Positions 8,540 through 17,312 of a DNA stretch of 64,000 bases are shown here, piece after piece. The position numbers were made by a program, and so were the translations under genes. Source of the DNA: Kitasatospora sp. MAP5-34 (lineage in GTDB: Bacteria > Actinomycetota > Actinomycetes > Streptomycetales > Streptomycetaceae); contig NZ_JARXZC010000022.1 in NCBI RefSeq assembly GCF_029894335.1, positions 52,911-116,910 on the forward strand, in the 5' to 3' direction. Each line of letters starts with the position of its first letter. Position 1 is the stretch's first letter. The notes under the pieces are model-generated. The model searched no databases. It was not told where the DNA came from and was given only the letters and a program-made list of their open reading frames with translations.

Positions 8540-9798
8540 CGGACCAGTTGGAGGTCGACCCGGAGCAGTTGTGGTCGGCGCTGGAGGAACTCGGGTCCTT
8601 CGGCCGCTACGAGGCCCCGGAGGCAGACCTGTTCGGTGTCTCCCGACCGGCACTCTCCCCCGCCGATGTCGCGGCGCGACGGTGGATCATGGCCCGCATG
8701 GAGGAGCTCGGGCTCACCGTGCAGGTGGATTCCGTCGGCAACGTGTTCGGCCGGCTCGAGGGCTCTGAACCGGGACGGTCGCCAGTGGTGATCGGTTCAC
8801 ACGTCGACAGCGTGCCGCAAGGGGGTGCTTTCGACGGAGCACTGGGGGTCCTGGCCGCACTGGAGGTGGTGCGCACCCTGCGCAGTGCAGCGATCGTGCT
8901 CCGCGGACCGCTGATCGTCGCGGTCTTCACGGAAGAAGAGGGCTCACGCTTCGGCGTGGACATGCTCGGCAGCGCCGTCGCCGCCGGACGGATTCCGTTG
9001 GCCGAGGCCCTGGCACTCCGGGATCCGGACGGGGTGACCCTCGCCGAGGCTCTCCGTGACACGGGCTTCGCCGGCCCCGGATTCGTTCTCGACGCTCCGC
9101 TGGCCTATCTCGAGATCCACATCGAGCAGGGCCCGTTGCTGAGTTCGTCGGACTCGGACATCGGTGTGCCGACCGGGGTCCAGGCGATCTCGTGGCACGA
9201 ACTGACAGTCGTCGGACGGGCCGCCCACGCCGGTGCGACCCCTCCGCAGCTCCGCGTGGACGCGGCCCGCGCCGCGACCCGGTTGGCGGACAGGATGTTC
9301 GAGTACGCCTCGGACCACCAGGACCACGGCCTCACGGCCACCGTCGGTCGTATGCTGCTGGAGCCCGGCGTCACCAATATCATCCCTGGTACCGCCCGGT
9401 TCAGCCTGGATATGAGAGCACCCGACGACGAGGTGCTCACGGCCGCCGAGGCGCATCTGCACGCTCTCGTCGAAGAGGTCCGCGCCGAACGGACCGGGCT
9501 GGCCTGCGAGTCCCGCCGGACCGTGCGAACTCGGCCGGTGCCCTTCGCCGAGTCTCTGCGCCAGGTCGTCGCGGGCTGGGCTGAACGGCTCGGCTACCGG
9601 CACCGGTCCTTGATCTCCGGCGCGGGGCACGACGCACAGGAGATGGCCGCTCTGTGCCCCTCCGCCATGATCTTCGTTCCCGGTCGGCACGACGGCATCA
9701 GCCACTCGCCGAGGGAATATTCCGAACCGGACGCCTGCGCGAAGGCAGCCACCCTGCTTCTCCACGTCGTCCGCACTCTCTGCGAGGAATCCCCGTGA
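8536..9798 (+). CDS. M20-family zinc amidohydrolase (N-carbamoyl-L-amino acid hydrolase/allantoate amidohydrolase type)
   Basis: About 420 residues with all the metal-site motifs of the HyuC/allantoate amidohydrolase group: GSHVDSVPQGGAFDG, TEEEGSRFG, EIHIEQGP and GISHSPREYS. The lid/dimerisation domain sits between the second and last motifs. Members hydrolyse N-carbamoyl, ureido or related amide groups on amino acids. Placed directly after a formyltransferase and before Pcd, it may remove a temporary N-acyl (perhaps N-formyl) group from a pathway intermediate; this is inference. The start ATG at 8536 overlaps the formyltransferase stop, and its own stop overlaps the Pcd start (GTGA). Confidence 0.86.
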   Translation: MTDQLEVDPEQLWSALEELGSFGRYEAPEADLFGVSRPALSPADVAARRWIMARMEELGLTVQVDSVGNVFGRLEGSEPGRSPVVIGSHVDSVPQGGAFDGALGVLAALEVVRTLRSAAIVLRGPLIVAVFTEEEGSRFGVDMLGSAVAAGRIPLAEALALRDPDGVTLAEALRDTGFAGPGFVLDAPLAYLEIHIEQGPLLSSSDSDIGVPTGVQAISWHELTVVGRAAHAGATPPQLRVDAARAATRLADRMFEYASDHQDHGLTATVGRMLLEPGVTNIIPGTARFSLDMRAPDDEVLTAAEAHLHALVEEVRAERTGLACESRRTVRTRPVPFAESLRQVVAGWAERLGYRHRSLISGAGHDAQEMAALCPSAMIFVPGRHDGISHSPREYSEPDACAKAATLLLHVVRTLCEESP

Positions 9799-11330
9799 CC
9801 GACACCTTCGACTCGCTGCCCAGCACCGAGGACCTCCGAACCCGTGCGCTGGACGCGCTCACCCGACTCGGCGTCACGGTGCCGGAGGGCGACGGGCTGC
9901 GGGCCCGGACGCCGATCACCGGGGAGGAACTGTTCGACCTGCGGGCGGACACCCCGGCGACGGCCGAAGACGCGGTCTCCGCTGCTCGGGCGGCATTCCT
10001 CCGTTGGCGTGCCACTCCGGCCCCTCGTCGGGGGGAACTCGTCCGCCGGCTCGGTGAACTGCTGCGCGAGCACAAGGCCGCGCTCGCCGAACTGATCACG
10101 ATCGAGGCCGGGAAGATCCACTCCGAAGCGCTCGGCGAAGTGCAGGAGATGATCGACATCTGCGACTTCGCCGTCGGCCTCTCCCGGCAGCTCTACGGGC
10201 GTACCATCGCCTCCGAACGGCCCGGCCACCGCCTCGCCGAGACCTGGCACCCGCTGGGCGTGGTCGGTGTGATCTCGGCTTTCAACTTTCCTGCCGCAGT
10301 GTGGTCCTGGAACACGGCAGTGGCCCTGGTCTGCGGCGACACCGTGGTCTGGAAGCCCTCCGAACTGACCCCGCTGACCTCGCTGGGCTACGCGGCGCTG
10401 CTGGCCCGCGCCGCCGAGGAGGTGGGCGCGCCGGCCGATGTGCACCGGCTCCTGCTCGGTGACCGCACTCTGGCCGAAGTGCTGGTCGACGACCACCGAG
10501 TCGCCCTGGTCAGCGCCACCGGCTCGACCAGGATGGGGCGCGAGGTCGGACCACGGGTCGCGGCACGCTTCGGGCGCAGCCTGCTCGAACTGGGCGGCAA
10601 CAATGCCGCCGTGGTGACGCCCTCCGCCGATCTGGACCTCGCCGTCCGCGCCATCGTCTTCGCCGCCGCGGGAACCGCCGGGCAGCGGTGCACCACGCTG
10701 CGACGCCTGATCGTCCACAACGAGATCGCCGACCAGCTCACGGACCGGCTCGTCGCCGCATACCGACACCTCACCCCGGGAAACCCGTTCGACTCCACGA
10801 CGCTGGTCGGGCCCCTGATCTCCGCCGAGTCCTACCGAACCATGCAGGACGCGCTGGGCGCTGTCCGGGCGGACGGCGGAAAGGTACTGGTCGGCGGAGG
10901 CCGCAGGCTCAACTCGCAGGCCCCGCACGCGGTGTACGCGGAGCCGGCCCTCGTCCGCCTCGACCGGCAGACCGACGGCGTCCGGCAGGAGACATTCGCA
11001 CCGATCCTGCACGTCCTGACCTACCGGGACCTCGACGAGGCCGTGGCCCTGCAGAACGACGTCCCGCAGGGCCTGTCCTCCAGCATCTTCACCAACGACC
11101 AGCGCGAGGCCGAGTACTTCCTCTCGGCCGAAGGGTCGGACTGCGGCATCGCGAACGTGAACATCGGCACCTCCGGCGCGGAGATCGGCGGTGCTTTCGG
11201 CGGCGAGAAGGACACCGGCGGCGGGCGTGAGTCCGGCTCCGACGCGTGGCGCGCCTATATGCGCTCGGCCACCAACACCATCAACTACTCAGGCCGACTG
11301 ACGCTGGCCCAGAACGTCAACTTCCTCTGA
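9795..11330 (+). CDS. pcd: Piperideine-6-carboxylate (aminoadipate-semialdehyde) dehydrogenase
   Basis: The 511-residue aldehyde dehydrogenase is of the ALDH7/antiquitin group. It has the active-site cysteine in AGQRCTTLRR (Cys299), the LELGGNNA motif with the general-base Glu, and a VSATGSTRMG nucleotide loop. Pcd oxidises aminoadipate 6-semialdehyde, the Lat product, to L-alpha-aminoadipate with NAD(P). The presence of Lat in the same operon makes this function strong. It starts with GTG in a GTGA overlap with the M20 gene. The Lat-Pcd pair is the aminoadipate supply of cephamycin producers, but here it feeds an unrelated NRPS operon. Confidence 0.92.
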   Translation: MTDTFDSLPSTEDLRTRALDALTRLGVTVPEGDGLRARTPITGEELFDLRADTPATAEDAVSAARAAFLRWRATPAPRRGELVRRLGELLREHKAALAELITIEAGKIHSEALGEVQEMIDICDFAVGLSRQLYGRTIASERPGHRLAETWHPLGVVGVISAFNFPAAVWSWNTAVALVCGDTVVWKPSELTPLTSLGYAALLARAAEEVGAPADVHRLLLGDRTLAEVLVDDHRVALVSATGSTRMGREVGPRVAARFGRSLLELGGNNAAVVTPSADLDLAVRAIVFAAAGTAGQRCTTLRRLIVHNEIADQLTDRLVAAYRHLTPGNPFDSTTLVGPLISAESYRTMQDALGAVRADGGKVLVGGGRRLNSQAPHAVYAEPALVRLDRQTDGVRQETFAPILHVLTYRDLDEAVALQNDVPQGLSSSIFTNDQREAEYFLSAEGSDCGIANVNIGTSGAEIGGAFGGEKDTGGGRESGSDAWRAYMRSATNTINYSGRLTLAQNVNFL

Positions 11331-11475
11331 CCAGATGCGAACTCGGAGCCCCGAAGAGGCACCCGCCCAGCCGGGGCCCGCAGACCGCCCACCGCTGCGG
11401 CCCGGCCCGGCGGGCCCGGAACCGGCGCGACGACTCCGCGTTCCGGACCGATGCGAACGAAAGGTACCGCGGCTG

Positions 11476-14400
11476 ATGGCAGCCTCCTCCGTCCCGTCCT
11501 CGACTCTGACCGCCGTGTTCGCCGACCGGGTCGACCGGCACCCCTCCCGCCCCTCGCTCCGAGCGGCCGACGGCCGGTCCTGGACGTACGCCGAACTCCG
11601 CACCTGCGCAGTCGCCCTGGCAGCGGACCTGGCCCGACTCGGAGTCGGTCGCGGGGACCGTGTCGCGGTGCTGGGCGGACGGACCGCCGACACCGTTGTC
11701 GCGCTGCTCGGCGTCCTCCACGCCGGTGCCGCCTACTGCGTGATCGATCCGAATGTCCCCCTCCCCCGGCGCGACCTGATCCTCGCCGATCTCGCCCCGG
11801 CCGCGTTGGTGATCACAGACCCGAACGAGGGAACCCCGGCTCCCGACCACCTGCCGCTCGTCCGGCTTGCCGACCGCACCGACCTCGCCGCCTCCTCGTG
11901 GCAGCCGGTCGACGGCGACCCGGGCGACGCCGCGTACGTCATCTACACGTCGGGTTCGACCGGCACCCCCAAGGGCATCGTGGTGGAGCACCGCAGCGTG
12001 CTCAACATGCTCTCCTCGTACGAGGCCCTGGCGCCGGCGCCGGAGGCGTTCACGGCGAGCCTCCTGGCACCGCCGTCGTTCGACGTCTCGGTGTGGGAGA
12101 TCTTCTCGGCGTTCCTGTACGGCGGCTGCCTGCACGTACCCGACCAGGCGTGCTTGCTGGACGGCGAGGCACTGTGGCGGTTCCTTGACGGCGATGCGGT
12201 CCAGAGCGCCTACGTCCCCCCGGGGCTGCTCGCGCCCCTGGTCCAGGCGGCGGAGCAGGAAGGCGGGGGGCGGGCGGCCCGGGTCCTGGTGGGGGTGGAG
12301 CCGATTCCCCAGGGGCTGTTGGCCCGGTTGGCGGCCGCCGTGCCGGGTCTGCGGATCGTCAACGGATACGGGCCGACCGAGACCACCGTCACTGCCACCC
12401 TGCACCTGGTGGGCCCGGTCGAGGACCCCCACCACCGGGTCCCCATCGGCCGTGCCGTCGCCGGTTCCACAGTCGAGGTCGTGGACGAGCTGCTGGAACC
12501 GGTCCCCCAGGGCGAGGTGGGCGAAATCCTGGTCTCCGGTGCCTGCCTCGCCCGAGGCTACCTGGACGGAAGCAGCAGGGGATTCGTCGAGGTCCGGGGC
12601 AGGCGGGTTTTCCGCACCGGCGATTTCGGACGGTTCCTGCCCGGCGGCGTCCTGGAGTTCAGCGGCCGTCGCGACGGACAGGTCAAGCTGAGGGGGTTCC
12701 GGGTCGAGCTCGCCGAGGTCGAAGCCGCCCTCAACGCGATGGAGGGAATCCGCAGGGCCCTCGTGTTCGCCACGGGCGAGAGCGGAGAGAAGCGGCTCAT
12801 CGCGGCCGTCGAGGCTCCTGCCTGGGTGCGGGGGACCGACATCCGGCAACAGCTGGCCGAACAGCTGCCCCCGCATGCGATGCCGTCCCGGATCATGGTG
12901 CTCCCCGCCTTCCCGGTGACCGCCAACGGAAAGGTGGCCACCGATGCGCTACTGGCCATGGATCAGGAACGCCCCGACGGCGCAAAGCCGTTCGTGGCCC
13001 CACGGACGGAGTGGGAGAGCCGCGTTGCCGCCGTCTGGTCGGAGGTCCTGGGTGTCAACGCGGTCGGCATCGATGACAACTTCCATGAACTCGGCGGAAC
13101 TTCACTGGACGCGATACACGTCGCCGCGCGCCTGCGCGACGACGAGCGGCCCGTCTCGACGGCGACCGTGCTGTCCCGTCCCACCATCCGGGCCCTGGCC
13201 GACGGGTCAACGGACGACCAGCAGGTGCGGGCGGCACCGGTCGAGCCGGGAACCTACCCGGCCAGCCGCGCCCAGGAGGGGCTGTGGGCCTGGCGAGAAC
13301 TGCACGCGGACGCCACGGCGACCACGGTCGTCCACGCCATCCGACTGGACGGACCGGTGGATGTGGCAAGGATGCGCCGCGCTTTCGCCGCAGTCGTGGC
13401 CCGCCAGGAGAGCCTGCGCACCACGTTCGCGGTGAACACCGACGACCGCTTGGAGCAGCGGGTGTCCGCGCCGGCGGCGGTGGACCTCCCCGTCGTCCGG
13501 GTGGGGTCCGCGAGCGAGGTCGACGAGCTGCTCCGGCTCCGGCTGGACCGGCGCTTCGACGTGACGGTCCGACCGTGGGAAGCCGAGCTGGTGCTCGGCG
13601 ACGAGTTCGCGGTGCTCGTCTTCGCCGCAGACCATCTGGTGTTCGACGGCGAGTCGGCGGAGGTACTCCAACGCGACCTCGCCACCGCGTACGACGATCC
13701 CGACATCGCGCTGCGACGTGTGGGCGGACTCGCCGCACTGCACCCGCTGCTGACCCCCGGGGCCGACCGACGCGACGTTCTGCACGCGTACTGGCGCGAG
13801 GCGCTGGCCGGCTTCCGCGCCCAGCCCGCGCTGCCTCCGCCCGCCCCGTCGTACCGGACGGACCGGACGTACCGGACGGACCGGAGAGTGCACATGCAGA
13901 GGCGCGAGGTCAGCACCGCAACTTGGCAGGCTGTGCTGGAACTTGCCAGACAAGCGGGGACAACACCGTTCACGGTGGTACTCGCCGCGCTGAAGGCCTT
14001 CCTGCGACAGCGCACCGGCGCTTCTGTCCAGACCGTGACGATCGCGATCTCGCAGCGTCGGTTGGTGGACTGCGCAGACGCCGTCGGGCATTTCGTCAAC
14101 CTGGTGCCCGTGAGCGACCAGCTCACCGTGGACGCCTGCGTCCGGCTGTCCTTCGCTGACTACATCGGGCAGGTGGCTGCGCTCGCCCGGCAGGCGGTCG
14201 AGCACAGCGATCTGAGCTACGAGGACATCCTGGAGGACCTCCCCGGGTCGGCCGCCCGCGGCGATTCGGGCCTGGCCCGGGTGGTACTGAGCCAGCAGGT
14301 ACAGGCTCTCGCACCGCCGGTCACAGCCTCGGACGGCCTGCGCTTCCAGCCGTGGCGCGAAGTCCCGGTCAACTCCATGTACGACGTGTCGGTCTTCCTC

Positions 14401-14958
14401 ACCGAAGCGGCCGGGTCCGACGCGACCCGGATCGAGTGGGCGGTGGACGCGGCGAAGACCCTCCCCGGCTCACCCGAGCGCACGGCCACTGCCTTCGCGG
14501 CGTTCCTGGATGCTGCGGTCGCGGCACCGCTCACCACGATCGCTGCTCTGGAGCCGCCTGCCCAGCAGGGCCCGGAAACAGCGACCGAAGGGGTGCACGG
14601 CAGGCTGCGGGCCGCCAGCCGTGCTCTCGACCGGCCCCCGGTGTCGAACACCTCCGGGGAAAGCCGGCCCGAGGCCGTTGTCCACCGGGTCTGGGCCGAC
14701 CTGTTGGAAACCCCGGAACTCGGCCCCGACGACGACGTCTTCGAATTCGGCGCAAACTCCATGATGGTGCTCTCCGCCTCCCGCAATATCAGCCGGGAAC
14801 TGGGCACGGAAGTACCTGCACATATGGTCTACTCAGAACCGACCGTACGCTTGCTGGCGGCCCGCCTGACACCAGAGAACGTGCACGAAGAACTGGACGG
14901 TCGAGTCCGGAGCATGCGCGACCGGGCAGATCGGGTCCGCCGGTCAAGGTCCAGATGA
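11476..14958 (+). CDS. Nonribosomal peptide synthetase, A-T-C-T
   Basis: The 1160-residue protein begins with an adenylation domain (about 20-510; TSGSTGTPKG, NGYGPTETT, final NGK lysine). A carrier domain follows (LGGTSL, Ser543). Next is a condensation domain (about 590-1010) with ADHLVFDG in place of HHxxxDG, keeping the catalytic His720. The second carrier domain has FGANSM (Ser1095). By eye the A-domain code is DVWYLGGVTK, which I cannot assign; the Asp typical of alpha-amino acids is present. No second A domain and no thioesterase follow, so the last carrier must be loaded in trans. ATG 11476 has GAAAGG upstream and starts at the usual A-domain N-terminus. The 145-bp gap after pcd shows no separate gene. 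Confidence 0.92.
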   Translation: MAASSVPSSTLTAVFADRVDRHPSRPSLRAADGRSWTYAELRTCAVALAADLARLGVGRGDRVAVLGGRTADTVVALLGVLHAGAAYCVIDPNVPLPRRDLILADLAPAALVITDPNEGTPAPDHLPLVRLADRTDLAASSWQPVDGDPGDAAYVIYTSGSTGTPKGIVVEHRSVLNMLSSYEALAPAPEAFTASLLAPPSFDVSVWEIFSAFLYGGCLHVPDQACLLDGEALWRFLDGDAVQSAYVPPGLLAPLVQAAEQEGGGRAARVLVGVEPIPQGLLARLAAAVPGLRIVNGYGPTETTVTATLHLVGPVEDPHHRVPIGRAVAGSTVEVVDELLEPVPQGEVGEILVSGACLARGYLDGSSRGFVEVRGRRVFRTGDFGRFLPGGVLEFSGRRDGQVKLRGFRVELAEVEAALNAMEGIRRALVFATGESGEKRLIAAVEAPAWVRGTDIRQQLAEQLPPHAMPSRIMVLPAFPVTANGKVATDALLAMDQERPDGAKPFVAPRTEWESRVAAVWSEVLGVNAVGIDDNFHELGGTSLDAIHVAARLRDDERPVSTATVLSRPTIRALADGSTDDQQVRAAPVEPGTYPASRAQEGLWAWRELHADATATTVVHAIRLDGPVDVARMRRAFAAVVARQESLRTTFAVNTDDRLEQRVSAPAAVDLPVVRVGSASEVDELLRLRLDRRFDVTVRPWEAELVLGDEFAVLVFAADHLVFDGESAEVLQRDLATAYDDPDIALRRVGGLAALHPLLTPGADRRDVLHAYWREALAGFRAQPALPPPAPSYRTDRTYRTDRRVHMQRREVSTATWQAVLELARQAGTTPFTVVLAALKAFLRQRTGASVQTVTIAISQRRLVDCADAVGHFVNLVPVSDQLTVDACVRLSFADYIGQVAALARQAVEHSDLSYEDILEDLPGSAARGDSGLARVVLSQQVQALAPPVTASDGLRFQPWREVPVNSMYDVSVFLTEAAGSDATRIEWAVDAAKTLPGSPERTATAFAAFLDAAVAAPLTTIAALEPPAQQGPETATEGVHGRLRAASRALDRPPVSNTSGESRPEAVVHRVWADLLETPELGPDDDVFEFGANSMMVLSASRNISRELGTEVPAHMVYSEPTVRLLAARLTPENVHEELDGRVRSMRDRADRVRRSRSR
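13852..13887 (+). repeat. Two tandem 18-bp units inside the NRPS condensation domain
   Basis: The 18-bp unit beginning TACCGGACGG occurs twice in a row (13852-13869 and 13870-13887) with only end differences. It is in frame and encodes YRTDRT followed by YRTDRR, in the linker between the two halves of the condensation domain. It looks like a recent slippage duplication. Confidence 0.8.
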
Positions 14959-15030
14959 CCCCGCCGCTCGTCGAGCGTCTGGACATTTCTCCCACCTGCT
15001 TTCCCGACCTTCCGAAAAGGATTGGACAAG

Positions 15031-15573
15031 ATGTTCCGCACGTTTTTCCCGGTGACCACCGGCGAGTCGGCCGTTGACGGCCTCGGGGTTTTCGCCGGAA
15101 TCGCACTGGAGCCCGGCCAGGCCGTCTTCACCTTCGAGGGGACGCGACTCGATCGAGCCGAGTTCTTCGCGCACCGGGAGGGTCGAAAGTATTCCGACGT
15201 GGCCTACGATGCAATCCAGATCGACGACGAGTTCCACCTGGTGGACAAGCGGGAGACCCTCCATGTCAATCATTCGTGCGACTCCAACCTGTGGATGTCG
15301 GACCCCACGACCTTCTCCACGCGTCGGGCGGTGGCCGCAGGGGAGGAGTTGACCATCGACTATGCGCTGCTCGGCGACGTCGCGGCGAGGCTCGTCCCGG
15401 GAGACTGCCGTTGCGGCACCTCCTACTGCCGCAGCGAGATCAGGGGGGACGACTGGAACCGTGAGGAGTTGCAATCGCGCTACGCCGGCGGATTCACGCC
15501 GTTCCTCGCCCGGCGCATCGCCGCAGGGGCGGAATCCGGCGGTGCACGCCCCGTCGCGCCGCTCACGGACTAG
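15031..15573 (+). CDS. SET-domain protein (putative lysine methyltransferase)
   Basis: The 180-residue protein is a small bacterial SET domain. Visible features are GLGVFA near the start, the signature VNHSCDSN, GEELTIDYAL with the catalytic-type Tyr, and a post-SET cysteine cluster (CRCGTSYCR). SET enzymes use S-adenosylmethionine to methylate lysine side chains, usually on proteins; some bacterial ones have unknown substrates. It sits between the NRPS (72 bp) and the stand-alone A domain (105 bp), reading the same way. A role in methylating a lysine-like residue of a pathway protein or intermediate is possible but unproven. ATG 15031 has AAAAGG upstream; an in-frame TTG is at 15022. Confidence 0.85.
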   Translation: MFRTFFPVTTGESAVDGLGVFAGIALEPGQAVFTFEGTRLDRAEFFAHREGRKYSDVAYDAIQIDDEFHLVDKRETLHVNHSCDSNLWMSDPTTFSTRRAVAAGEELTIDYALLGDVAARLVPGDCRCGTSYCRSEIRGDDWNREELQSRYAGGFTPFLARRIAAGAESGGARPVAPLTD

Positions 15574-15678
15574 CCGTCCGCGACCGCTTCTTCCGGACGG
15601 TGGGAGCAGCACCTCTCCGTCCGCCGCTGTTGATTTCCATAGGTATGGGACCTCGTCCGCCGACCCCGGGAGTGGGAA

Positions 15679-17235
15679 GTGCATCTGTCCAGATCCGAAT
15701 CACTGGTTGACCTTTTCGGTTCCGTCGCCCGGGAGAACTCGGAGTCCATTTCCGTGGCGGGGGGCGGGGAGTCGATCACCTACGGGGAGCTCGATCGGAG
15801 GTCGGACGGGTTGGCGCGGCGGATCCGCGCCCTCGCCCCGGGCGGGCCGGTCTTCGTCGGGGTGGTCGCCGACCGCTCCCCGGGCAGCGTGGTCGGCATG
15901 ATGGCCATTCTCAAGGCAGGCCACGCCTATGTGCCGCTGGACCCGTACTACCCGCTCGAACGACTGCACTATCTACTGGACGACGCCCAGGTCTCGCTCG
16001 TGGTGGGCCCCCGGGACATCACCGAGTCGTTCGCCCCGCAGCACCTGGGGGTGCTCGACCCCCGGGAGATCCCCCGGGAGGCGGCTCCGGAGGCGGCTCC
16101 GGAGGAAACAGCGGGGGTGTCGGACGTGCGGATAGCAGGGTCCGACCCCGCCTACATGATCTACACCTCCGGGTCCACCGGAAACCCGAAGGGCTGCGTC
16201 GTCACGCACGCCAATGTGCTGTCGATGCTGCGGGCAGCCCTGCCGCTGTTCGACGTGTCGGCGGACGACCGATGGAGCATATTCCACTCCATGAGCTTCG
16301 ACTTCTCCGTGTGGGAACTCTGGGGAGCCTTCGCAAAAGGCGGCCGGGCAACTCTGGTGCCGGCCGATGCCACACAGACACCGGAAGCCTTCATTGATTT
16401 CCTGGCGGCCGAGAAAATCACCGTACTCAACCAGGTTCCATCAGTTTTCCGCCACCTGGCCAAGGCGCACGCGGAGCGGCCGGCGGCCCTGCCCGCACTG
16501 CGTCACATAATATTCGGCGGGGAGAAGGTCGACCTGGACTGCGTCCGCAGGTTCAGCTTGAGCTGCGGAAACCGTGCCCCCGAGTTCACGAACATGTACG
16601 GAATCACCGAGATAACCGTGCACGCAACCTTCAAGCGGCTGACCGACGCGGACTTCGAGAGCGGCATCAGCTCTCCTATCGGCCGTCCTCTGTCGAATCT
16701 CTCGATCAGCATCAGGGACGAGCACGGGGTGGAACTCCCGCCGGGCGAGACCGGTGAGATGTGGATCACCGGGGATGGCGTGGCCCGTGGCTACCACCGT
16801 CGTCCGGACACCACGCAGAAGAGCTTCGTCCGCCTCTCCGACGAATTTACGGGAACTCGCTACTACCGCAGCGGTGATCTCGCCCGCGCCCTTCCTGGCG
16901 GGGAGTTCGAGTATGTCGGACGAGCCGACCAGCAAGTCAAGGTCATGGGTTTCCGAATCGAGCTCGGGGAGATCGAGGAGGTACTCAAGCGGCATCCCTA
17001 CGTGGAAGACGCGGTCGTCGCACTCGTTCCCGACCGGACCGGAGCGAAGTCCCTGGTGGCATGCTTCGTTCGGCGAATTGAGGACGATCAGCAGGTCATC
17101 CGCGAGCTCCGCTCCTACGCCTCCTCGAAACTTCCTCGCCATATGGCTCCGAACCGCTTCCGGGCATTCGATGAATTCCCTCTCAACAACTCTGGGAAGA
17201 CCGACCGCAAGGCACTTATGGCTACGTTCCACTGA
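15679..17235 (+). CDS. Stand-alone NRPS adenylation domain, threonine-type code
   Basis: The 518-residue protein is a complete adenylation domain without a carrier domain. It has TSGSTGNPKG, SFDFSVWE, YGITEITVH, YRSGDLAR and the terminal NNSGKTD lysine. Aligned by eye to GrsA, the ten specificity positions read DFWNIGMVHK, the classical L-threonine code. It should make threonyl-AMP and load a carrier in trans; the A-less C-T unit at the end of the upstream NRPS is the obvious acceptor. A short EAAPEAAPEE linker comes from a 12-bp tandem repeat near 16080. The start is GTG with GGGAGTGGG upstream. Confidence 0.9.
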   Translation: MHLSRSESLVDLFGSVARENSESISVAGGGESITYGELDRRSDGLARRIRALAPGGPVFVGVVADRSPGSVVGMMAILKAGHAYVPLDPYYPLERLHYLLDDAQVSLVVGPRDITESFAPQHLGVLDPREIPREAAPEAAPEETAGVSDVRIAGSDPAYMIYTSGSTGNPKGCVVTHANVLSMLRAALPLFDVSADDRWSIFHSMSFDFSVWELWGAFAKGGRATLVPADATQTPEAFIDFLAAEKITVLNQVPSVFRHLAKAHAERPAALPALRHIIFGGEKVDLDCVRRFSLSCGNRAPEFTNMYGITEITVHATFKRLTDADFESGISSPIGRPLSNLSISIRDEHGVELPPGETGEMWITGDGVARGYHRRPDTTQKSFVRLSDEFTGTRYYRSGDLARALPGGEFEYVGRADQQVKVMGFRIELGEIEEVLKRHPYVEDAVVALVPDRTGAKSLVACFVRRIEDDQQVIRELRSYASSKLPRHMAPNRFRAFDEFPLNNSGKTDRKALMATFH

Positions 17236-17312
17236 GGCTTCCGATCCGCGATCGCAGGCCGGAAGCGGCTCCGCAGCAACCAAATCAGGGAACCTGACGA
17301 AAGGATCACCGT

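Noticed and set aside
5290..11330. A cephamycin-type beta-lactam cluster
   Set aside because: Lat and Pcd are present, but there is no tri-modular ACV synthetase, isopenicillin N synthase or clavam gene in the window.
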